49,871 nucleotides of DNA from Paenibacillus alkalitolerans (lineage in GTDB: Bacteria > Bacillota > Bacilli > Paenibacillales > YIM-B00363), in NCBI RefSeq assembly GCF_016482785.1, contig NZ_JAEMXM010000032.1, positions 9,647-59,517 of the forward strand, given 5' to 3'. Under the pieces are notes generated by a model. The model ran no database searches and was not told the origin of the DNA. It saw only the letters and a program-made list of their open reading frames with translations. Positions within the stretch are counted from its first letter, which is position 1, and every line of letters starts with the position of its first letter. This document shows positions 8,764 to 18,384 of the stretch, piece by piece. The position numbers and the translations under genes were made by a program.

Positions 8764-9606
8764 ATGAAGAAGTTAAAGAGAAGCGCGCGTCTTGTCGAGA
8801 TGACGCACTATTTGCTCTCAAGGCCGCATCAACTTGTTCCCCTTACCGTATTTGCCGATCGGTACGATTCGGCAAAGTCCTCCATCAGCGAAGACTTGGC
8901 GATCATTAAAGAAGTGTTTGAAGGCGAAGGGATCGGCGAGCTGCACACGCTTGCCGGAGCCGCCGGCGGCGTGAAATACGTGCCGAAAACCGGGCAGCGG
9001 GAAGCCCGGCAAATCGTCGAACGGATTTGCCGCATGCTCGAGCAGCCGGACAGGCTGCTTCCGGGAGGCTATCTGTATATGTCCGATATACTCGGACAAC
9101 CGACCATCATGAACGACGTCGGCAAGATGTTCGCCTCTTTCTTCAGCGATCGCCCGATCGACGTAGTGATGACAGTGGAGACGAAAGGAATTCCCCTGGC
9201 GTACGCTACGGCGGCACATCTGCACCTGCCGGTTGTCATTGTGCGCCGGGACCCGAAAGTGACCGAAGGATCGTCGGTGAGCATCAATTACGTGTCGGGC
9301 TCCAATAAACGAATACATACAATGACGCTTGCGAGACGGGCGCTGAAGGAGAAATCGAACGTTCTGATCGTGGACGACTTTATGCACGCGGGCGGAACCG
9401 TTCGGGGAATGATGGATTTATTGCAGGAGTTCGGCGCGACCGTTCAAGGAGTCGGGGTGTTGGTTGAAGCGGGAGGCGTCGAAAGCGACGAGCTGCTTGT
9501 GAACGATTATGTGTCGCTGGCGAAGCTGACGAGAGTGGATCCCAAGACGCGGGACATTCATGTGGAGCCGGGAAATTTTCTTGAACAATTAAAATATTTC
9601 TTATGA
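8764..9606 (+). CDS. purR: Purine operon repressor PurR
   Basis: PRPP-sensing repressor of purine synthesis and transport genes in Firmicutes. An N-terminal winged helix (residues 1-72, with SAKSSISEDLAII) is joined to a phosphoribosyltransferase-like domain. The PRPP loop is NVLIVDDFMHAGGT (199-212), and VTEGSSVSINYVSGS (167-181) is a PurR signature. Length is 280 residues. The ATG follows GGGGGTGGGG closely; in-frame codons upstream overlap that site. ridA follows after 16 bases, an arrangement shared with B. subtilis purR-yabJ. Confidence 0.94.
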   Translation: MKKLKRSARLVEMTHYLLSRPHQLVPLTVFADRYDSAKSSISEDLAIIKEVFEGEGIGELHTLAGAAGGVKYVPKTGQREARQIVERICRMLEQPDRLLPGGYLYMSDILGQPTIMNDVGKMFASFFSDRPIDVVMTVETKGIPLAYATAAHLHLPVVIVRRDPKVTEGSSVSINYVSGSNKRIHTMTLARRALKEKSNVLIVDDFMHAGGTVRGMMDLLQEFGATVQGVGVLVEAGGVESDELLVNDYVSLAKLTRVDPKTRDIHVEPGNFLEQLKYFL

Positions 9607-9622
9607 AGGAGTGTAATGAAGA

Positions 9623-10006
9623 ATGAAACCTACTGTTGTTTCTACAGACAAGGCGCCGGCGGCGATCGGACCGTATTCGCAAGCGATGCGCGTCGGAAAT
9701 TTGGTGTTCACCTCGGGGCAAATCCCGCTCAACGCGAAAGGCGAACTGGTGGAGGGCGGAATAGAAGAACAAACCAGACAAGTGATTCAAAATTTGATCG
9801 CGGTCGCGGAGAGCGTCGGCGCGACGTTGAAGGACACCGTGAAAGCGACCGTGTTTTTGAAAGACATGAATCAGTTTCCGGCATATAACGCGATTTTCGC
9901 GGACGCGTTCGGAGACCACAAGCCGGCGCGCTCCACCATCGAAGTTGCCCGGCTGCCGCGAGACGTTTTGATCGAAATCGAACTGATATTGTGCGTTCCG
10001 GAATAA
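9623..10006 (+). CDS. ridA: RidA family enamine/imine deaminase (YabJ)
   Basis: Hydrolyses reactive enamine/imine intermediates such as 2-aminoacrylate; in B. subtilis the neighbour YabJ was also linked to purine regulation. The 127-residue protein shows the family signatures IGPYSQAMRVGNLVFTSGQ (15-33) and PARSTIEV (101-108) with R103, which binds the carboxylate. GAAGGAG lies about 11 bases before the ATG. It probably shares a transcript with purR. Confidence 0.94.
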   Translation: MKPTVVSTDKAPAAIGPYSQAMRVGNLVFTSGQIPLNAKGELVEGGIEEQTRQVIQNLIAVAESVGATLKDTVKATVFLKDMNQFPAYNAIFADAFGDHKPARSTIEVARLPRDVLIEIELILCVPE

Positions 10007-10064
10007 ATAATTATCAGAATTCTTGTAAATGTTCGAAAAAAAGTGCGGATTTCGTACAGTAAAG

Positions 10065-10426
<362 letters not shown>

Positions 10427-10439
10427 AAGGAAAGCTATG

Positions 10440-10468
10440 GAGAGCCGGCAAGGCTCTCTTTTCTTTTT
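10440..10468 (+). terminator. Terminator after spoVG
   Basis: GAGAGCC pairs with GGCTCTC across a 5-base loop, followed by a T-rich tail (TTTTCTTTTT). Confidence 0.88.
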
Positions 10469-10546
10469 GCCGAAAGTGAGATATGATTCAGTGTGGGTTA
10501 TAGGAATATATACATTTATGGTTAGCAAGTCCGGGAGGGTGAGAGA

Positions 10547-11977
10547 ATGAACGTCATGGGGATTGTGCTGGCGGCCGGCATGGGGAAACGCATGAAGTCG
10601 AAGCTCTACAAGGTGCTTCATCCGGTTTGCGGAAAGCCGATGGTCCGGCATGTCGTCGATACGTTAAACGCGGCGGGCGTGGGGCGCAAAGTAATCGTAG
10701 TCGGACATGGAGCCGAGGCGGTTCAAGCGGCTCTCGGCAATGGCGCCGAGTATGCTATGCAGGAGCAACAGTTGGGCACAGGTCATGCCGTTCGGATGGC
10801 GGAGAGCTTACTGAGCGGCGAGGAAGGAATTACCGTGGTCGTATACGGAGACACCCCGTTGATTACGCCGGAAACGCTTACAAATATGATCGAATTGCAC
10901 CGGACGTCGGGTGCCGCGGCAACGCTGCTCGTGGCCCGGTTTGACGATCCGACCGGACTCGGCCGCATCATCGGGGCGGAAGACGGAACCGTTGAATGCA
11001 TAGTGGAAGAGAAAGATTGCAGCGCAGAACAAAGATCGATCAAAGATATTAACGCAGGAACATACTGTTTCGATAATAAGAAGCTGTTCGCCGCGTTGGC
11101 GCAGGTGACGAACAATAACGCCCAGAACGAATATTATTTGACGGACGTCATTTCTATAATGCGCAGCGCAGGAGAAAAGGTGCAAGGATACCGGACGAAG
11201 GACAACAGCGAAGCGCTGGGCGTGAACGATCGAGTGGCGCTTTCGGAAGCGGAGCAATTGATGCGCTTACGAATTAACCGCAGCCATATGACCAACGGCG
11301 TGACGATCATTGATCCTGCCGCAACATATATTGAAGCCGGCGTTGCGATCGGTGCGGATACCGTTATCTATCCTGGAACGGTGCTTCGAGGCGCGACGTC
11401 GATCGGCTCTGATTGTGTGATCGGCCCCAATAGCGAAATTGCCGACAGTTCCATTGCGAATGGGGCAAGCGTGAAGCAATCCGTATTGAACTGCGCCGTC
11501 GTCGGACCAAGAGCTTCCGTCGGACCGTTTGCGCATTTGCGGCCAGGCGCTCGCCTTGGCGAGGATGTAAAAGTCGGAGATTTCGTCGAAATTAAAAATG
11601 CTGTGATCGATAACGGCTCGAAAGTTCCTCATCTCGCTTACGTGGGCGACGCGAAGGTCGGCAAGAACGTGAACCTCGGATGCGGCACGATCACGGTCAA
11701 TTACGACGGATTCGACAAGCACGAGACGGTCATTGAAGATGAAGCGTTCGTAGGCAGCAATTCCAATCTCATTGCGCCGGTGCGCATCGGCAAAGGCGCG
11801 TATGTGGTGGCCGGCTCGACGATAACGAAGGACGTCCCGGCGGACGATTTGGCGATTGCGCGCGAGCGGCAATCGAATAAGCCGGGTTACGCAAGGATGC
11901 TTAAGGAGAGATTAAAGAAAGCGAAAGAGTCGGCACGGAGCGATAACGCGAAACGTTCCGAATCTACGGATGCTTAG
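10547..11977 (+). CDS. glmU: Bifunctional UDP-GlcNAc pyrophosphorylase / glucosamine-1-phosphate acetyltransferase
   Basis: Makes UDP-N-acetylglucosamine for peptidoglycan and teichoic acids: acetylates GlcN-1-P, then uridylates it. The N-terminal half has the nucleotidyltransferase signature LAAGMGKRMKS (8-18). The C-terminal half (from about residue 250) is a left-handed beta-helix of hexapeptide repeats with the conserved HLRPGARLGEDVKVGDFVE and GCGTITVNYDG. Length is 476 residues, slightly long because of a charged, Lys-rich tail. GGGAGGGTGAGAG precedes the ATG. prs follows closely, as in B. subtilis. Confidence 0.96.
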   Translation: MNVMGIVLAAGMGKRMKSKLYKVLHPVCGKPMVRHVVDTLNAAGVGRKVIVVGHGAEAVQAALGNGAEYAMQEQQLGTGHAVRMAESLLSGEEGITVVVYGDTPLITPETLTNMIELHRTSGAAATLLVARFDDPTGLGRIIGAEDGTVECIVEEKDCSAEQRSIKDINAGTYCFDNKKLFAALAQVTNNNAQNEYYLTDVISIMRSAGEKVQGYRTKDNSEALGVNDRVALSEAEQLMRLRINRSHMTNGVTIIDPAATYIEAGVAIGADTVIYPGTVLRGATSIGSDCVIGPNSEIADSSIANGASVKQSVLNCAVVGPRASVGPFAHLRPGARLGEDVKVGDFVEIKNAVIDNGSKVPHLAYVGDAKVGKNVNLGCGTITVNYDGFDKHETVIEDEAFVGSNSNLIAPVRIGKGAYVVAGSTITKDVPADDLAIARERQSNKPGYARMLKERLKKAKESARSDNAKRSESTDA

Positions 11978-12004
11978 TCATTATCGGTTGGAGGAATGAA
12001 TTCA

Positions 12005-12955
12005 ATGTCTTACCGGGATCCCAAGCTGAAGGTGTTTACTTGCAATTCCAACCCTAAGCTGGCGCAAGAAATCGCGGAATATATCGGCACATGTCTGGGC
12101 GACTCCGAGACGCTCCGGTTCAGCGACGGAGAAATCTCCGTCCGGATTAATGAGAGCGTGCGGGGCAGCGACGTCTACGTTATTCAATCGACGTCCGCTC
12201 CCGTCAATGAACATCTGATGGAATTGCTTGTCATGGTGGATGCGCTTAAGCGCGCATCGGCCAAGAGCATCAATGTGGTGATGCCTTATTACGGCTATGC
12301 GCGCCAAGACCGGAAGGCGCGTTCGCGCGATCCGATTACCGCGAAGCTTGTCGCAAATTTGATTGAAACGGCAGGCGCGCACCGGGTCATTGCGATGGAT
12401 TTGCACGCGACTCAAATTCAAGGGTTCTTTGACATCCCGGTCGATCATCTGCTCGGCGTTCCGATACTCGGAGCTTATTTTAAGGAGAAGCAGCTGGATG
12501 ACGTAGTCGTCGTCTCTCCGGACCACGGCGGTGTAGTCAGAGCTAGAAAATTAGCGGATTATTTGAACGTGCCGCTTGCGATTATCGACAAGAGACGGCC
12601 AGAACCGAATGTAGCCGAAGTGATGAACATTATAGGTGAAGTGAACGGCCGGACGGCGATTATCATCGACGATATCATCGACACGGCAGGAACCATTACG
12701 CTCGGCGCGAACGCGTTGATTAAGTATGGCGCGAAAGAGGTTTACGCTTGCTGCACGCATCCCGTCTTGTCGGGGCCGGCGATGAAGCGTTTGGAAAATT
12801 CCTCGATCAAGGAAATTGTCGTTTCGAATACGATTCCGATCACGCATGCGCAGCCTTGCAGCAAGCTGACGACCTTATCGGTAGCTCCGCTGATGGGCGA
12901 AGCGATTATCCGGGTGCACGAGGAGCTGTCGATCAGCAAATTATTCGAAGACTGA
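12005..12955 (+). CDS. prs: Ribose-phosphate pyrophosphokinase
   Basis: Makes PRPP from ribose-5-phosphate and ATP for purines, pyrimidines, NAD, histidine and tryptophan. Class I features: flexible loop [15 protein letters not shown] (96-110), [13 protein letters not shown] (131-143), and the PRPP loop [11 protein letters not shown] (220-230). Length is 316 residues. The ATG at 12005 is chosen because it lies 9 bases after GGAGGA; the ATG at 11996 directly abuts that site. The prs product feeds nadC, hpt and purR signalling in this window. Confidence 0.95.
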   Translation: MSYRDPKLKVFTCNSNPKLAQEIAEYIGTCLGDSETLRFSDGEISVRINESVRGSDVYVIQSTSAPVNEHLMELLVMVDALKRASAKSINVVMPYYGYARQDRKARSRDPITAKLVANLIETAGAHRVIAMDLHATQIQGFFDIPVDHLLGVPILGAYFKEKQLDDVVVVSPDHGGVVRARKLADYLNVPLAIIDKRRPEPNVAEVMNIIGEVNGRTAIIIDDIIDTAGTITLGANALIKYGAKEVYACCTHPVLSGPAMKRLENSSIKEIVVSNTIPITHAQPCSKLTTLSVAPLMGEAIIRVHEELSISKLFED

Positions 12956-12979
12956 CGTAAAGTGCGTTTGAACGATAAC

Positions 12980-13034
12980 CCTCCTGGGCAGAACTAGGTA
13001 CTGTGTAAGTTCCAAACCTGTTCTCCCAAGGAGG
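12980..13034 (+). promoter_or_regulatory. rplY leader hairpin sequestering the Shine-Dalgarno
   Basis: The leader folds by eye into one long hairpin: 12980-12985 (CCTCCT) with 13029-13034 (AGGAGG), GGG 12986-12988 with CCC 13025-13027, AGAAC 12990-12994 with GTTCT 13020-13024, and AGGT 12996-12999 with ACCT 13016-13019. Single-base bulges are at 12989, 12995 and 13028, and the loop is 16 bases. The 3' strand contains the whole ribosome site of rplY, which suggests translational control, possibly autogenous. The pairing is seen directly; the function is inferred. Confidence 0.6.
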
Positions 13035-13042
13035 TTTTTCTT

Positions 13043-13675
13043 GTGGCCGAAGCGTTAGTAACGGTAGAGGCACGAACCGGCGCCACGAAGTCAGATGTCA
13101 AGAAAGCCCGGGACGAAGGAAAAATTCCCGCGGTTGTGTATGGAAAGAAGGTTCCCGGCGAGCCGGTCTTCATTGACGAGAAAGTGCTTGCCTCTCTGTT
13201 GAAGACGAACCCGGGCGGAGTCATTCGGATGGAAATACCGAATTTCGGGCAACAATCGGTTATGATCAACGAGGTGCAGCGGGACAAGTTGACGCGAGAC
13301 CGGATATTGCACGTCGATTTCCACCAGATCGATCTGAACGAGAAAGTGAAAGCGACGGTGCGCGTAGAACTGACGGGTGAGGCGAAGGGTGTCGCTGAAG
13401 GCGGCATTTTGCAGCAATTGAGCATGACTTTGGATATCCGGTGCTTCGCGGGTGACATTCCTCCCGTTATTGAAGCCGACGTGACGAATCTTGAAATCGG
13501 CGATCATTTGTATGCGCGGGACATTCGGCCGCCGGCCGGCGTGGAGATCAAGAGCGATCCGAACGATATGATCGCGACGGTGTTGGTGCCGCAAAAAGAG
13601 GAGCCCGAAGCGACCCGCGAGGACAATGAAGAGACCGTGCGCGAGGATGCCGAGAAGGAAGCGGAAATCAGTTAA
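13043..13675 (+). CDS. rplY: 50S ribosomal protein L25 / general stress protein Ctc
   Basis: 5S rRNA-binding ribosomal protein of the long (CTC/TL5) type. Residues 1-95 form the L25 domain (EARTGATKSDVKKARDEGKI, PAVVYGK) and about 96-185 the C-terminal TL5 domain (EGGILQQLSMTLDIRC, VTNLEIGDHLYARDI). A Glu-rich tail closes the 210-residue protein. It starts at GTG, 8 bases after AAGGAGG. In B. subtilis ctc is a sigma-B stress gene between prs and pth, the same location as here. The leader hairpin is described separately. Confidence 0.94.
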   Translation: MAEALVTVEARTGATKSDVKKARDEGKIPAVVYGKKVPGEPVFIDEKVLASLLKTNPGGVIRMEIPNFGQQSVMINEVQRDKLTRDRILHVDFHQIDLNEKVKATVRVELTGEAKGVAEGGILQQLSMTLDIRCFAGDIPPVIEADVTNLEIGDHLYARDIRPPAGVEIKSDPNDMIATVLVPQKEEPEATREDNEETVREDAEKEAEIS

Positions 13676-13698
13676 ATCGTATAGTGCGTGCGAAGAGC

Positions 13699-13729
13699 GC
13701 GTCTCCCGTGGCGGAGGCGTTCTTTTTTT
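13699..13729 (+). terminator. Terminator after rplY
   Basis: GCGTCTCC pairs with GGAGGCGT (two wobble pairs) across a 6-base loop, followed by TCTTTTTTT. Confidence 0.85.
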
Positions 13730-13798
13730 GCCCGATCCCGCAATGTTGGGTATAATTCTTTGTAACGACGAAGGAGACGCCGAAAGGTTGGACGGACA

Positions 13799-14362
13799 AT
13801 GAAATGGATCGTGGGACTGGGCAACCCGGGACGGGATTACGAGGATACGCGGCATAACATCGGCTGGATGGCCATCGACGAAGTGGCGGACCGATGGGGG
13901 ATCGTCAAGGCGCAGTCCAAATGCAAGGGACTGGTGGCGGAAGGACGAGTGGGCGACACGAAAGTGGCGCTCATTAAGCCGATGACATATATGAATTTGT
14001 CGGGGGAATGCGTTCGCGCGTTTCTTGATTTCTATAAACCGAAAGTGGAGGATCTCATCGTCGTATACGACGATATGGATACGCAGCTCGGCTCGATTCG
14101 GCTTCGCTACCAGGGAAGCCCCGGGGGGCATAACGGAATCCGGTCGATCGCCGCGCATCTGGGCACGGAGAAGTTCAACCGGATTCGCATGGGCATATCG
14201 CGCCCGGCTCCGGGCACCGATATTGCGCGGTACGTGCTGTCGACATTTCGCAAGGAAGAGTCGGAAGCGCTTCGCGCCACTATTGAGAAAGCTGGCGACG
14301 CGTTGGAATATTGTTTGAACGAACCGTTCGAAAAAGCGATGGCCAAATTTAACGGAGCTTGA
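13799..14362 (+). CDS. pth: Peptidyl-tRNA hydrolase
   Basis: Releases tRNA from stalled peptidyl-tRNA; also called SpoVC in B. subtilis. Family motifs: GLGNPGRDYEDTRHNIG (6-22, catalytic H19), KPMTYMNLSG (60-69), VVYDDMD (88-94) and GSPGGHNGIRSI (106-117). Length is 187 residues. A GGAGACGCCGAAAGG region precedes the ATG. The stop codon overlaps the -35 of the proposed fin promoter. Confidence 0.95.
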   Translation: MKWIVGLGNPGRDYEDTRHNIGWMAIDEVADRWGIVKAQSKCKGLVAEGRVGDTKVALIKPMTYMNLSGECVRAFLDFYKPKVEDLIVVYDDMDTQLGSIRLRYQGSPGGHNGIRSIAAHLGTEKFNRIRMGISRPAPGTDIARYVLSTFRKEESEALRATIEKAGDALEYCLNEPFEKAMAKFNGA

Positions 14363-14391
14363 ATGGAACGGCCTCCCCGTTGGCGATACTA
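14361..14391 (+). promoter_or_regulatory. Putative forespore (sigma-F/G) promoter of fin
   Basis: GGCGATACTA (14382-14391) matches the sigma-F -10 consensus GGnRAnAnTW at all positions. GAATG (14361-14365) is a good sigma-G-type and a partial sigma-F-type -35 at 16 bases. fin is transcribed by sigma-F in B. subtilis. Confidence 0.5.
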
Positions 14392-14452
14392 AGTCGTATA
14401 TGACGATCGTGTACGCCGGTGCTGGTATACGATCGGAACGGGAGGCATAGAT

Positions 14453-14683
14453 ATGTCTGTAAAATATGTGTGCAGGCACTGCCGCACATCGCTTGGCGAG
14501 ATCCATAGCGACACTGTTAGCGAATTCCAGCTGGGCTTCCATTTCTTGACCCCCGAAGAGCGCAGGGATATAATTACGTATGATCCAAACGGGGACGTCA
14601 CCGTGAAAGTCGTTTGCGAATATTGCAACGAGGCGCTGCAATCGCACCCGGAGCTCGCATTGGCGCCGAATCCGTTGCAGTAA
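14453..14683 (+). CDS. fin: Anti-sigma-F factor Fin
   Basis: Forespore protein (YabK) that inhibits sigma-F and so helps the switch to sigma-G. Zinc-finger-like pairs C7/C10 and C55/C58 flank the conserved LGFHFLTPEERRDII segment (27-41). Length is 76 residues, exactly that of the family. GGGAGGC precedes the ATG. It lies between pth and mfd as in B. subtilis, with its own forespore-type promoter and a terminator. Confidence 0.9.
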   Translation: MSVKYVCRHCRTSLGEIHSDTVSEFQLGFHFLTPEERRDIITYDPNGDVTVKVVCEYCNEALQSHPELALAPNPLQ

Positions 14684-14692
14684 AGAGCTGCA

Positions 14693-14710
14693 GGCAACCC
14701 AAGGTTGTCC
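14693..14710 (+). repeat. GGYAACC hairpin repeat, copy 1
   Basis: GGCAACC-CAA-GGTTGTCC, a small stem-loop enclosed by an outer GCTGC/GCAGC pair (from 14688 to 14717). It lies just after fin and before mfd. Three relatives occur at 19238, 19278 and 46174. Confidence 0.55.
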
Positions 14711-14754
14711 TAAGCAGCCGAATGACCGCCGGAAACTCCTTACATGAATATATC

Positions 14755-14785
14755 AGCCTTGGCTGTTCGGCCCAGGCTTCTTTTT
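14755..14785 (+). terminator. Terminator after fin
   Basis: AGCCT-T-GG pairs with CC-C-AGGCT, followed by TCTTTTT. Confidence 0.75.
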
Positions 14786-14817
14786 GGTTTTGGGAAAGAG
14801 GTGCCTGTACTCTCACA

Positions 14818-17800
14818 ATGAAACGATTATTAGAAGCTGTATCCCGAGATCGGGATATTTCAAGCGTTGTCGACGGCATTGAATCGGGGCTTAAAGAACA
14901 GATGGTGTCGGGCTTGTCCGGATCGGCGCGCAGCGTTATGATTGCCGCGCTCCATTCGCGGCTCCGACGGCCGATTGTCGTCATGACACATAACATGTTC
15001 GGCGCGCAGAAGCTGGCTGAAGATTTGGAAGAATGCTTGGAACCGGGGCAGCTGCTCACGTATCCGGCTAACGAATCGATCGCCACGGAAGCGGCGGTGT
15101 CGTCACCCGAGCTCGTGTCTCAGCGAATCCGGACATTATCGAAGCTGAGCGAAGGGTTTCGAGGCGTCACTGTTGTTCCTTATGCCGGAATCCGGAGACT
15201 CGTCGTTCCTTCCGACGTTTTCGCCGAAGCGCATGCGGACGCGGCTGTGGGAGCAACGCAGCCGATGGAAGCATTCCTCGAACGGTTGTCGCGACTAGGG
15301 TACGATCGGGTGGAACGCGTGGAATCCAAGGGCGAGATGAGCGTCCGCGGGGGAATCGTCGACGTCTATCCGTCGGTGGCGGAAGCCGGCTCACACCCGG
15401 AGGCCGGGGACGATCTCGCGTTCCGTATTGAATGGTTCGACGACGAAATCGACTCCATTCGTACTTTCGACGTTGCGGATCAACGATCGAAAGAGAAGGT
15501 GGATCGGGTTACGATTTACCCTTGCCGCGAATTGTTCGCGGAACCGCGGCGGTTTGCCAACGCGGCGCAGACCGCGTCGGAATTGTTGGAAGAACAGCTG
15601 GGCAAGACGGCCGACCGCACCGTCAAGGACAAGCTGCGCGAAGAAATCGGCAGCGATCTCGTTCAACTGAGGGAAGGCGCTCACTTCACGGGAATTTATA
15701 AATATGTGTCCCTATTATATCCGGAGCGGCAAACATTGCTAGATTATTTGCCGAAAGACGCTCTCTTGATAGTCGACGAACCGAACCGTCTGCTTGAAAC
15801 CGCGAAGCAATTGGAGCGGGAGGAAGCGGAATGGACGACTCAGTTGCTGCAAGAAGGAAAATCCGTTCCGAGCTTTGTTCTGTCCAAAAACCATGATTCG
15901 CTGTTCTTCCATAAGCCGTTTCAGACCGTATATTTATCGCTGTTTCTAAGGCAAGTGCCGAATACGATGCCGCAAAACATCGTCAACGTCGCCTGCCGCA
16001 CGATGCAGCAGTTCCACGGCCAGATGAACGTTCTTAAAGCCGAGGTGGAACGGTGGAAGAAAAACCGCTTCACCGTGATGATGCTGGCAGGCAACAAGGA
16101 GCGTCTCGACCGGATGCGGAGAGTGCTTCACGATTACGGCATCGAAGAGCAGACGATGGTCGAAGGCAATCTGCAAAGCGGGTTCGAGCTTCCCGCCGTG
16201 CATCTTGTCGTCATTACCGAGGGCGAAATGTTCACCCAGAAGCAGCGGAAGGCGAGAAGGATCGACCGGAGCGGCGTGCAGAACGCCGAGCGGATCAAAA
16301 GCTACACCGAACTGAAGGTCGGCGACTACGTCGTTCACCTGAACCACGGCATAGGGAAATATGTCGGAATCGGCACGATAGAAATCGACGGCGTTCACAA
16401 AGATTATCTTCATATCCTGTACGCAGGCGGCGATAAGCTTTCCGTGCCGATCGAGCAAATCGATATGGTTCAGAAGTATATCGGCGCCGAGGAAGGCAAA
16501 GAGCCGAAAATATTCAAGCTCGGCGGCGCGGATTGGCACCGGACCAAGACGAAAGCCCGTTCGGCGGTGAAAGACATTGCGGACGAGCTGATTAAACTAT
16601 ACGCGGCGAGGCAAGAGGCTGCCGGCCACCCGTTCGGCAAAGATACGCCGTACCAACAGGAATTCGAAGCGATGTTCCCTTATGACGAGACGCCGGACCA
16701 GCTGCGAGCGATCGCGGAGATCAAGAAAGACATGGAGCGGCCGCAGCCGATGGATCGTCTGTTATGCGGAGACGTCGGTTACGGAAAGACGGAAGTGGCG
16801 ATTCGAGCCGCATTCAAAGCCGCCATTGAAGGCAAGCAGGTGGCCGTGCTCGTCCCTACGACGATTCTTGCACAGCAGCACTTCGAGACGTTCCGCGAAC
16901 GGTTTAACGGATATCCGTTTAAGATCGGCGTCTTGAGCCGCTTTCGTTCCAAGAAAGAACAGAACGAGACGATCAAGGGAATTGCCGCGGGAACGGTGGA
17001 CGTTGTGATCGGCACTCACCGGCTGCTGTCGGCGGATGTCAAATTTAAAGATCTCGGCCTGCTGATTGTGGATGAGGAACAACGTTTCGGCGTATCTCAC
17101 AAGGAAAAGCTGAAGAGGCTGAAGACGAACGTCGACGTGCTGACGCTGACCGCCACGCCGATCCCGCGCACACTCCATATGTCCATGCTCGGGGTCCGTG
17201 ACCTGTCCGTCATCGAGACGCCGCCGGAAAACCGGTTTCCCGTGCAGACGTACGTGGTGGAATACAGCAGCGCGCTTGTGCGCGACGCGATTGAGCGGGA
17301 GCTGGCGCGGGACGGCCAAGTATATTACTTGTATAACCGGGTTCAAGGCATTCAGCAGACGGCGGACACGATCCGCCAACTCGTTCCCGATGCCCGAATC
17401 GCCGCCGCGCACGGGCAAATGTCCGAACAGGAGCTGGAGAAGACGATTCTCGACTTCCTCGACGGCGAGTACGATGTGCTGGTCAGCACTTCCATTATTG
17501 AAACCGGGGTCGACATCCCGAATGTCAACACATTGATCGTGCATGACGCGGATAAGATGGGCCTCTCACAGCTGTATCAGCTCCGCGGCCGGGTAGGCCG
17601 GTCCAACCGGATCGCTTACGCCTACTTCACGTATCAACGGGACAAAGTGCTGCATGAAGTAGCGGAGAAACGGCTTCAGGCTATCAAAGAATTCACCGAA
17701 CTCGGATCGGGCTTCAAGATCGCGATGCGGGATTTGGCGATCCGCGGAGCCGGAAATTTGCTCGGCGGCGAGCAGCACGGGTTTATCGCCTCGGTCGGCT

Positions 17801-18378
17801 TCGATTTATATTCGCAGATGCTTGCTGAAGAAATTGAAACACGGAAGCGGGAGATGGACGGGGCGCAAGAGGCCGAAGTCCGCAAGCCGGTAACGACTCA
17901 GATTGAACTTATGGTCGATGCCTATGTGCCGGGAGAATACATTTACGACAGCGCTCAGAAAATCGATATATACAAAAAGGTCGCCACCATCCGTACGTTC
18001 GAGGAAGAGAGCGACTTAGCCGACGAACTGACGGACCGCTTCGGCGATCCGCCGCAGCCGGTGCTAAATCTGCTTGCCGTCGCCAGATTGAAGGTGTACG
18101 GCGCTTTGTACGGTATCGAGTCGATATCCGCGAAGGGCGACGACTTGATATTGAGGATGGGGCCGGAGCAAACGGCGCGCATCGACGGTCAGAAGCTGTT
18201 CGCGCTGAGCAATCGCTTCGAGCGGAAGCTAAAGCTTGTTCCGGGCGCGCAAATCGTGATCCACATGAACAGGAAAGGCTTGACGATGGAGCAATCGCTG
18301 CAGTCGCTGGAGTCGTTGCTGCAGCAATACAACGATGTTTTAAAGGAGCCGTCCCAACTATATACTAAGGTGATTTAA
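14818..18378 (+). CDS. mfd: Transcription-repair coupling factor Mfd
   Basis: ATP-driven translocase that removes stalled RNA polymerase from DNA lesions and recruits UvrA. The N-terminal part is a degenerate UvrB-like module (about 1-390), followed by the RNA-polymerase-interacting domain (about 495-555, GDYVVHLNHGIGKYVGI). A RecG-like helicase core carries Walker A GDVGYGKT near 650 and DEEQ near 752, and a C-terminal regulatory domain follows. Length is 1186 residues, as in B. subtilis. The ATG at 14818 gives the family N terminus (MKRLLEAV); the open frame extends back to 14614 but those codons lie in fin and its terminator. Confidence 0.96.
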   Translation: MKRLLEAVSRDRDISSVVDGIESGLKEQMVSGLSGSARSVMIAALHSRLRRPIVVMTHNMFGAQKLAEDLEECLEPGQLLTYPANESIATEAAVSSPELVSQRIRTLSKLSEGFRGVTVVPYAGIRRLVVPSDVFAEAHADAAVGATQPMEAFLERLSRLGYDRVERVESKGEMSVRGGIVDVYPSVAEAGSHPEAGDDLAFRIEWFDDEIDSIRTFDVADQRSKEKVDRVTIYPCRELFAEPRRFANAAQTASELLEEQLGKTADRTVKDKLREEIGSDLVQLREGAHFTGIYKYVSLLYPERQTLLDYLPKDALLIVDEPNRLLETAKQLEREEAEWTTQLLQEGKSVPSFVLSKNHDSLFFHKPFQTVYLSLFLRQVPNTMPQNIVNVACRTMQQFHGQMNVLKAEVERWKKNRFTVMMLAGNKERLDRMRRVLHDYGIEEQTMVEGNLQSGFELPAVHLVVITEGEMFTQKQRKARRIDRSGVQNAERIKSYTELKVGDYVVHLNHGIGKYVGIGTIEIDGVHKDYLHILYAGGDKLSVPIEQIDMVQKYIGAEEGKEPKIFKLGGADWHRTKTKARSAVKDIADELIKLYAARQEAAGHPFGKDTPYQQEFEAMFPYDETPDQLRAIAEIKKDMERPQPMDRLLCGDVGYGKTEVAIRAAFKAAIEGKQVAVLVPTTILAQQHFETFRERFNGYPFKIGVLSRFRSKKEQNETIKGIAAGTVDVVIGTHRLLSADVKFKDLGLLIVDEEQRFGVSHKEKLKRLKTNVDVLTLTATPIPRTLHMSMLGVRDLSVIETPPENRFPVQTYVVEYSSALVRDAIERELARDGQVYYLYNRVQGIQQTADTIRQLVPDARIAAAHGQMSEQELEKTILDFLDGEYDVLVSTSIIETGVDIPNVNTLIVHDADKMGLSQLYQLRGRVGRSNRIAYAYFTYQRDKVLHEVAEKRLQAIKEFTELGSGFKIAMRDLAIRGAGNLLGGEQHGFIASVGFDLYSQMLAEEIETRKREMDGAQEAEVRKPVTTQIELMVDAYVPGEYIYDSAQKIDIYKKVATIRTFEEESDLADELTDRFGDPPQPVLNLLAVARLKVYGALYGIESISAKGDDLILRMGPEQTARIDGQKLFALSNRFERKLKLVPGAQIVIHMNRKGLTMEQSLQSLESLLQQYNDVLKEPSQLYTKVI

Positions 18379-18384
18379 AGTTGG

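Noticed and set aside
12966-12991. Sigma-B-like promoter (GTTTGA-N14-GGGCAG) before rplY
   Set aside because: The -10 is poor, and the same bases form the 5' arm of the leader hairpin. Paenibacillaceae generally lack sigma-B as far as I know.
13091-14647. 518-codon open frame on the minus strand
   Set aside because: It lies opposite rplY, pth and fin, all clearly recognised, and its translation has no recognisable domain. It is an antisense shadow caused by codon bias.
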